The notes beneath the pieces are model-generated. The model had not been told where the DNA came from, did no database searches, and worked only from the letters and a program-made list of their open reading frames with translations. A program made the position numbers and the translations under genes. A DNA stretch of 60,454 nucleotides from Pedobacter agri PB92. GTDB lineage: Bacteria; Bacteroidota; Bacteroidia; Sphingobacteriales; Sphingobacteriaceae. This document shows positions 54,533 to 60,454 of the stretch, in pieces; position 1 is the first letter of the stretch, and each line of letters opens with the position of its first letter. The stretch is taken from assembly GCF_000258495.1 (NCBI RefSeq), contig NZ_AJLG01000006.1:1-60454 (forward strand), in the 5' to 3' direction.

Positions 54533-57500
54533 TTAATCGATTAACGCCAAAGTTTGAATAGCCTCTTCAACCGTGCTTACATTATCAAAAGCGATACGTA
54601 AAGTATTCTTAACCTCCTTTAAGTTACACATCCGTGGATGATTTTGAGCAAAGGTTAAAATCTTGGTAAAAGTAGTGGAATCAAAATAAGCCGATTGCTT
54701 ATCACTTAAGAAATAACCGCGTAAACTATTTTTCTTGAAACTGATTTTCTCGAAGCCTAATTTTTTGCCCAGCCATTGCAAACGGACCACACTCAACATG
54801 GTTTTTACCTGAGGTGGAACCGGACCAAATCGATCGGTTAAATGTTTTTCAAACACCGCTAACTCCGTTTCATTATCAAGCTTAGAAAGCTCGGTATATA
54901 AATTATAACGCTCTGTAATATTGGTAATGTAGGCATCAGGTATGTAAAGCTCCAAATCGGTATCAACTTGTGTAAACCCAACAAACGGACGAGCAGGTTC
55001 ATTTTCAAACAAACCTTTGAATTCAGCTTCTTTCAGTTCCTGAATAGCCTCATCTAAAATTTTATGGTACATTTCAAAACCAATTTCAGCAATGAAACCA
55101 CTTTGCTCTGCACCCAATAAGTTTCCGCTGCCGCGGATATCTAAATCCCGCATCGCTACGTTGAAACCGCTACCCAAATCAGAAAACTCTTCAATGGCGC
55201 TCAAACGTTTTCTGGCTTCAGAAGTTAAAGTTGAAAGCGGTGGTGATAACAAATAACAGAAAGCTTTTTTATTGCTCCGCCCTACCCGACCACGCATTTG
55301 GTGCAAATCGCTCAAGCCGAACATATGCGCATGATTGATAATAATCGTGTTGGCATTCGGAATATCCAAACCCGCTTCGATAATAGTGGTTGCAACTAAA
55401 ACATCTTTTTCGCCGTTGATAAAATCAAGCATCACATCTTCCAGGGCGTCGCCATCTAACTGACCGTGAGCAATACCAATCCTGGCTTTTGGCACTAATT
55501 TTTGAATCATTCCGCCCAGTTGCATCAAATCATTTACCCGGTTATGGATGAAGAAAACCTGTCCGCCACGATCCAGTTCAAATTGAACCGCTTCCTGGAT
55601 CAGTTTGTCATTGAAAACATGTAGCTCGGTGCTAACCGGCTGACGATTCGGTGGTGGCGTACTGATGATGGATAAATCTCGGGCGCCCATCAACGAAAAG
55701 TGTAATGTTCTCGGAATTGGCGTTGCGGTAAGCGTTAACGTATCTACATTTACACGAACAGCTTTTAATCTCTCTTTGGCAGTTACGCCAAATTTTTGCT
55801 CTTCATCAATAATCATAATACCCAGATCTTTGAACTTCACATCCTTGCTCAGCAAACGGTGGGTGCCGATCAAAATATCAACCTTGCCAGCTGCGGCCTC
55901 GGCCAAAGTATCTTTAATTTGTTTATTGGTTTTAAAGCGGTTGATATAATCTACCGTAACCGGAAAATCTTTTAACCTTGAAGAGAATGTTTTGAAATGT
56001 TGTAAAGCCAGGATAGTGGTGGGGACTAAAACAGCGGCTTGTTTGCCTTCTGCAACAGCTTTAAAAGCTGCACGAACGGCAATTTCTGTCTTCCCGAACC
56101 CCACATCACCACAAACCAATCGATCCATCGGATGTGGCGATTCCATATCTTTTTTTACTATCCTGAGTGGCTTTTAACTGATCCGGAGTATCCTCATAAA
56201 TAAAAGAAGCCTCCAATTCAGCTTGTAAATATCCGTCAGGAGAAAAGGCAGTACCAGCCTGGGTTTTACGTATCGCATAAAGCTTAATCAAATCCCGGGC
56301 AATGTCTTTAACTTTTTTTTTTGTTGTTTTCTTGAGTTTATCCCAGGCGTCGGTACCTAATTTATTCATTTTAGGTACGCCACTTTCCTTACCACTATAT
56401 TTCGCAATGCGATTTAAGGAGTTAATGTTCACATAAAGCAAATCATTATCAGCATAAATCAAGCGAATCATTTCCTGGGTTTTGCCATTCACTTCAACTT
56501 TTTCCAATCCGGCATATTTTCCGATACCGTGATCAATATGGGTTACATAATCACCCGATTTTAGCTCACGAAGATCTTTAAGGGTAATGGCCTGACTTTT
56601 CTGATAACCCTTTTTAAGCTTGTATTTATAGTAACGATCGAAAATTTGATGGTCAGTGTAGAAAGCAGTTTGAATTTTTGGGTCGACAAAACCCTCACGC
56701 AACATGCTATTGATCGGGGTAAACTTTGCAGTTTTATCGATATCCTCTAAAATGGCATACAAACGCTCAATTTGTTTTGGCGAATCTGTAAAAATGAAAT
56801 TTACAATCCCCTCCTTTTCGTTCTCTTTTAAATTGTGGATTAAAAGGTTGAAATCTTTATTGAACGATGGCTGCGGTTTTGTTTCGAACTCAAAGCGATG
56901 ATCTGTTTTGTAGAAAAACTGCTTGCCAAATTCCACCAAAGGGAAATCATGCAAATGATCGCCTAATAATTTCTCATCACTAAAAGCAAATTTAGGGTCA
57001 ATCCACTCTGGATTTTTGTTTTTATCATCCAGCGATAATGCTTTCCACAGTTCAACTGCCTTTTTGTAGCCAGCCTTTACAATATCTAAAGTAAACTCTA
57101 CATCTTTGAACCAGAGTTGTGTATCCTGATCAATATAATCAAGAATGCTGATGTTGCTTTCCGTTAAAAACTTTGCCTGTACATTTGGCACAATGGTTAG
57201 CGATTTCACATCGGTTACTGAAAGCTGACTTTCGATTTCAAAACTTCGAATACTCTCTACTTCATCTCCAAAAAACTCGATGCGGTAAGGTAAATCAGAA
57301 GAAAAAGAAAAAATATCTACAATACCACCACGAATTGAAAATTGCCCGGGTTCGTAAACAAAATCTCGTCTGTCAAAATCGTAATCGATTAAAAACTCAT
57401 TAATAAAATCTATGCCCAGCTTAGCGCCTAAAGAAATCTCCAAGGTATTTTTTTCTAAAGCAGAACGATCGATCACTTTTTCAGCAATGGCTTCCGGGTA

Positions 57501-57872
57501 AGAAACTACAATTTTGCCATATTCCGAATCATGATTCAATTCATTTAAAACCTCGGCACGAGCCAAAACGTTAGCGGTATCAACCTGGGTAAAATCAAAG
57601 GACTTCCGGTAAGAAGACGGGAAAAGTAAAACCTGTTTATCCAGCACACTTTCCAGGTCAGATTGAAAATAAGCTGCCTCTTCCCGGTCAGGAAGTACAA
57701 AAAGCAAAGGTTTGTGCAGTAAAAAATAAGAGGAAAGAGCAACAATGGCATCGGCAGAACCCACCAATCCCTTTAATTGTATCTTCGGGTTTTTGGTACT
57801 GTTCAACGCCTTGGTAAATTCGGTTACCCTATCGTCGGTTTTGTATCTGTTTATTAAATCGCGAATGTTCAA
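54533..57872 (-). pseudogene. mfd: Transcription-repair coupling factor Mfd, single-base frameshift
   Basis: Encodes the ATP-dependent translocase that removes stalled RNA polymerase and recruits UvrA. The first frame (from 57872) has the UvrB-like N-terminal part, the RNA-polymerase interaction domain (LKSGDYVTHIDHGIGKYAGL) and reaches TPDQLKATQDSKK, then runs into RYGIATSDGSIGLW and stops. The second frame continues DMESPHPMDRLVCGDVGFGKTE (Walker A), IIDEEQKFGV, LTATPIPRTL, QMRGRVGRSNKKAFCYLL and the C-terminal TRCF domain. The break is the T7 run at 56150-56156; removing one base gives 1113 codons (1112 residues). All domains are intact, favouring a sequencing indel or a very recent mutation. 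Confidence 0.94.
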
Positions 57873-58055
57873 GGCACAAAAATAAGCTTATCTTTTATAT
57901 TTAACCGCAAACTTTGTTAAAGGTTTTTTAAGTTTGTGCGTAGTTTCTCGTGTTCCAATCCTCATTCGTCGGTTTAAATTTATGGTTCGTCGAATAAACG
58001 TCTATCCTTGTAACAAAGCTTGGCTCAAATCCTCTAAAATATATAAATTGAAAGC

Positions 58056-58358
58056 ATGAAACACTTAAAAAACTTTCCAATAGAACTTGTGTTCTGGGTG
58101 ACAGCTTTAGTGTTACTGGCAACAGCAAACAGTCATGAGCATCACTTTACACTTTGCCCGCTGGCCAATTTAGGTTACGAGGGTTGGTGTCCGGGATGCG
58201 GGTTGGGCAGGTCGATCAGTCATATTTTTCATGGCGAGTTTACCGAAAGCTTTTCTCAACATTGGTTTGGTTTGCCGGCACTTTTAATTATAATTTATAG
58301 AATTTATACGTTGATAAAACATAAGAATACATTTAAAATTCAAACTAAAAACACATAG
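58056..58358 (+). CDS. DUF2752 domain-containing membrane protein
   Basis: A 100-residue protein with two hydrophobic helices (about 10-26 and 70-88). The conserved core LCPLANLGYEGWCPGCGLGRSI, with its CPGCGxxR motif, marks DUF2752. Function unknown. It precedes a TM2 gene by 5 bases; the pairing of these two families is common in my memory of Bacteroidota, which suggests linked roles. Confidence 0.9.
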   Translation: MKHLKNFPIELVFWVTALVLLATANSHEHHFTLCPLANLGYEGWCPGCGLGRSISHIFHGEFTESFSQHWFGLPALLIIIYRIYTLIKHKNTFKIQTKNT

Positions 58359-58363
58359 AAACC

Positions 58364-58735
58364 ATGGATATATTTCAATCGCCTTTAATGTCGTTACCAG
58401 GTATAACGCCAGAAGAATATGCATATTTACAACAAGCTACAACAGGTTTAAATGAACAACAGTTGCGTAATTTCTTAATGATTTACGGTAGCCGCAGAAA
58501 ACAACCATCAGAAATTTTATTGTTAGCCTTAATCGGATTTTTAGGGTTCGCCGGAATCCACCGCTTTGTAATCGGACAAATTGGAATGGGTATTTTATAT
58601 TTCTTTACCGGTGGTTTATGTATGATTGGTACCATCGTAGATGTAATTAACCACAAAAACCTGGCTTTTGAATATAACCAGAAAATGGTTTTCGAGAGCT
58701 TGCAAATGGTAAGAATGGGCGGCGGATTTCAATAA
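58364..58735 (+). CDS. TM2 domain-containing protein
   Basis: A 123-residue protein. After a soluble N-terminal 45 residues, a TM2 domain follows: LLALIGFLGFAGIHRFVIGQIGMG and YFFTGGLCMIGTIVDVI, two helices joined by a short turn. The role of the domain is unknown in bacteria. In an operon with the DUF2752 gene; a terminator lies 66 bases downstream. Confidence 0.93.
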   Translation: MDIFQSPLMSLPGITPEEYAYLQQATTGLNEQQLRNFLMIYGSRRKQPSEILLLALIGFLGFAGIHRFVIGQIGMGILYFFTGGLCMIGTIVDVINHKNLAFEYNQKMVFESLQMVRMGGGFQ

Positions 58736-58800
58736 AACATTTGATTATCTGGAAAGCAAAAACAAAAGCCTTTTTTAAGGTTGGTCCCGCCATACACTTC

Positions 58801-58842
58801 AAGTCCGCACCCAATGAAAAATTGGGTTTGCGGGCTTTTTGT
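58801..58842 (+). terminator. Terminator of the DUF2752-TM2 operon within a gene-free stretch
   Basis: Arms AAG-CCGC-CCCAAT and ATTGGG-GCGGG-CTT around GAAAA, followed by TTTTT. The gap 58736-59095 shows nothing else beyond a possible repeat (GGTCCCGCCATACACTTCAAG, 58784). Confidence 0.8.
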
Positions 58843-59095
58843 TTCTGTCGGGTTTAGATTGCAACACCTGCCTTGCTTGGTTTGGGTAGCCCATTGCCCA
58901 CCTGACTGGTAACCTCGATGCAATAGATTTTCATCTAGATTGAAGCATAGTAAAGCAACGAGATCTATAAACCTTGCAATTCAATTCAAATAATTTCTTG
59001 GATTCGTTCGAAATGACGGTTAATCTGCCATTAACGAAAAATATTAGATTAAAAATCCACTCTCACAAAAACATCAAATTATATATCTTTATGCC

Positions 59096-60193
59096 ATGAG
59101 ATTATCAGAACTAACGAATTATCTGGAAAGCATTGCCCCACTAAATTATCAGGAAGATTACGACAACTCTGGTTTGATCGTTGGCGATCCTAAGATGGAA
59201 ATTCGTGCGGCGCTTGTCGCTTTAGATTGTATCGAATCGGTTGTGGATGAAGCCATTTCAACAGGTTGCAATCTAATAATCACCCATCATCCAATCGTTT
59301 TTAAAGGACTAAAAAAGCTCAACGGAAAAAACTACGTGGAGCGTGTAGTGTTAAAGGCCATCAAAAATAATATTGCCTTGTATGCCATTCATACCAATTT
59401 AGATGCCATCCACACTGGTGTAAATGCCCGGATATGCGAACGATTGGGTTTAACCGGAACCAAAGTACTTTCACCAAAACCAGGTTTACTTAAAAAATTG
59501 GTTACTTATTGTCCGCAAGCCCAGTCAGAACAATTACGCTCTGCTTTATTTTATGCTGGCGCTGGCAATATTGGCAACTATAGCGAATGTAGCTTCAATG
59601 CTGATGGTTTTGGAACATTTAAGGGTAATGAAGATGCTGATCCTTTTGTTGGAGAAAAGGGCATTCGTCACAGAGAATCAGAAGTGCGCATTGAGGTGGT
59701 TTACCCCACCCAGGCAGAAAGAAAAATTTTGGTAGCACTTTTCGAAAATCATCCTTACGAAGAAGTAGCTTATGACATTTATAAATTGGAAAATAAGCAC
59801 CAGCTTGTGGGCTCTGGTATGGTAGGCTGGTTAGAATATGACATGGACGGCTATGATTTCCTTCATTTGGTAAAAGATAGGATGCAGGCTAAAGTGGTTA
59901 GGCACACAGATGTTATCGCTAAAAGAATAAAAAAAGTTGCCGTTTGTGGCGGATCAGGGAGTTTTCTTTTAAAGGATGCAATTGCAGCAGGAGCAGATGC
60001 ATTTATCACTGCTGATTTTAAATATCATGAGTTTTTCGATGCAGAGGAAAAAATCATCATTGCAGACATCGGACACTTTGAAACTGAACAATTTACATCA
60101 AATTTATTGCTTGAAATTATTCAGAAAAAATTTACTAACTTTGCAATCCGTTTAACGGAGCAAAATACAAACCCCATAAATTACTTGTTTTAA
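59096..60193 (+). CDS. Nif3-like dinuclear metal center protein with YqfO-type insert
   Basis: A 365-residue protein of the Nif3/YbgI/YqfO family (formerly GTP cyclohydrolase 1 type 2). Metal ligands are in NLIITHHPIVFKG and AIHTNLDA at the N-terminal half, and in DIGHFETEQF at the C-terminal half. Between them (about 135-235) lies the extra PII/CutA-like domain seen in YqfO. Function unclear; hexameric. The stop shares a base with the next start (TAATG), so it is coupled to the zinc-ribbon gene. Confidence 0.93.
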   Translation: MRLSELTNYLESIAPLNYQEDYDNSGLIVGDPKMEIRAALVALDCIESVVDEAISTGCNLIITHHPIVFKGLKKLNGKNYVERVVLKAIKNNIALYAIHTNLDAIHTGVNARICERLGLTGTKVLSPKPGLLKKLVTYCPQAQSEQLRSALFYAGAGNIGNYSECSFNADGFGTFKGNEDADPFVGEKGIRHRESEVRIEVVYPTQAERKILVALFENHPYEEVAYDIYKLENKHQLVGSGMVGWLEYDMDGYDFLHLVKDRMQAKVVRHTDVIAKRIKKVAVCGGSGSFLLKDAIAAGADAFITADFKYHEFFDAEEKIIIADIGHFETEQFTSNLLLEIIQKKFTNFAIRLTEQNTNPINYLF

Positions 60194-60454
60194 TGGAACA
60201 AACCGTAGAACAAAAGCTAAAAGCTTTATACGAATTACAAAATATCCACACTAAAATTGATAAAATTCGCCAGGTACGTGGTGAATTACCAATGGAAGTT
60301 GCCGATTTAGAAGATGATGTTTTAGGATTAGAAACTAGAATTTCAAAAATCAAAGGCGAACTTGATGATCTTGAGGATTCAATCGTAACCCGTAAAAATA
60401 CGATCAAAGATGCTCAGGCAGCTATCAAAAAATACGATTCTCAATTAAAAGAAG
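60193..60454 (+). CDS. Zinc-ribbon coiled-coil protein, 5' part only (cut by the window end)
   Basis: The first 87 codons are visible from ATG 60193: MEQTVEQKLKALYELQNIH, then a highly charged coiled coil (ELPMEVADLEDDVLGLETRI). This matches the N-terminus of the C4-type zinc-ribbon (CT398-like) proteins that follow the Nif3 gene in many bacteria. The C-terminal zinc ribbon is outside the window. Confidence 0.85.
   Translation, partial: MEQTVEQKLKALYELQNIHTKIDKIRQVRGELPMEVADLEDDVLGLETRISKIKGELDDLEDSIVTRKNTIKDAQAAIKKYDSQLKE

Noticed and set aside
1..60454. CRISPR array, prophage, insertion sequence, integron, tRNA or rRNA
   Set aside because: No regularly spaced direct repeats, no transposase or phage genes, and no tRNA-like cloverleaf noticed by eye; a dedicated search (tRNAscan, Infernal) could still find a missed RNA.

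Overview
The window reads as chromosomal DNA of a Bacteroidota bacterium close to Pedobacter (Sphingobacteriaceae). Reasons: moderately AT-rich DNA, weak Shine-Dalgarno signals, many exact TAnnTTTG promoter -7 elements, families typical of the phylum (DUF4175, DUF2911, S9/M14/S41 exported peptidases, GH9 and GH16 enzymes), and a gene content of housekeeping plus exported degradative enzymes. The genus is an inference. I saw no phage, insertion sequence, CRISPR array, rRNA or tRNA.

Layout. 0.1-4.3 kb: S9 peptidase, then a peroxiredoxin / thioredoxin / small-protein operon. 4.4-12 kb (minus strand): ppc, which is frameshifted, and a tetR-tolC-emrA-emrB efflux operon whose palindromic operator fills the promoter spacer. 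12-19.4 kb: a GH9-deacetylase fusion, two small genes, then (minus) phosphocholine phospholipase C, frameshifted near its end, and a GDPD-GH16 fusion. 19.9-29.9 kb (plus): DUF4175 coiled-coil membrane protein, ybeY, ABC-F ATPase, mnmG preceded by two parS-like sites, and an Ig-like lipoprotein. 29.9-37.5 kb: gamma carbonic anhydrase and nadB (minus) divergent from nadA, an S41 peptidase and a dicarboxylate/amino-acid symporter, then thiL. 37.6-46.4 kb: rmuC, purU, a TPR-like exported protein, a frameshifted FAD oxidoreductase, a zinc metallopeptidase, apaG-dusB, CPBP protease, DUF2007 and cdsA. 46.6-50.5 kb (minus): methyltransferase, thioesterase, and metE under a cobalamin riboswitch. 50.7-60.45 kb: M14 carboxypeptidase, DsbA-like protein, DUF3820 and mfd (minus, frameshifted), DUF2752, TM2 protein, Nif3-like protein and the start of a zinc-ribbon coiled-coil gene cut by the window end.

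Main observations. (1) Four genes (ppc, phospholipase C, FAD oxidoreductase, mfd) are each broken by a single-base indel in an A/T run of 5-7; in each case a one-base correction restores one full-length frame. (2) Two parS-like sites flank the mnmG promoter, which suggests the region lies near the replication origin. (3) Dispersed palindromic repeats occupy intergenic gaps. One family sits between convergent 3' ends in all three full copies. Another keeps its flanks and loop while the stem arms change in a compensatory way. (4) metE has a clear cobalamin riboswitch with a plausible terminator/antiterminator platform. (5) Two unusual exported fusion enzymes, GH9-CE4 and GDPD-GH16, lie close together.
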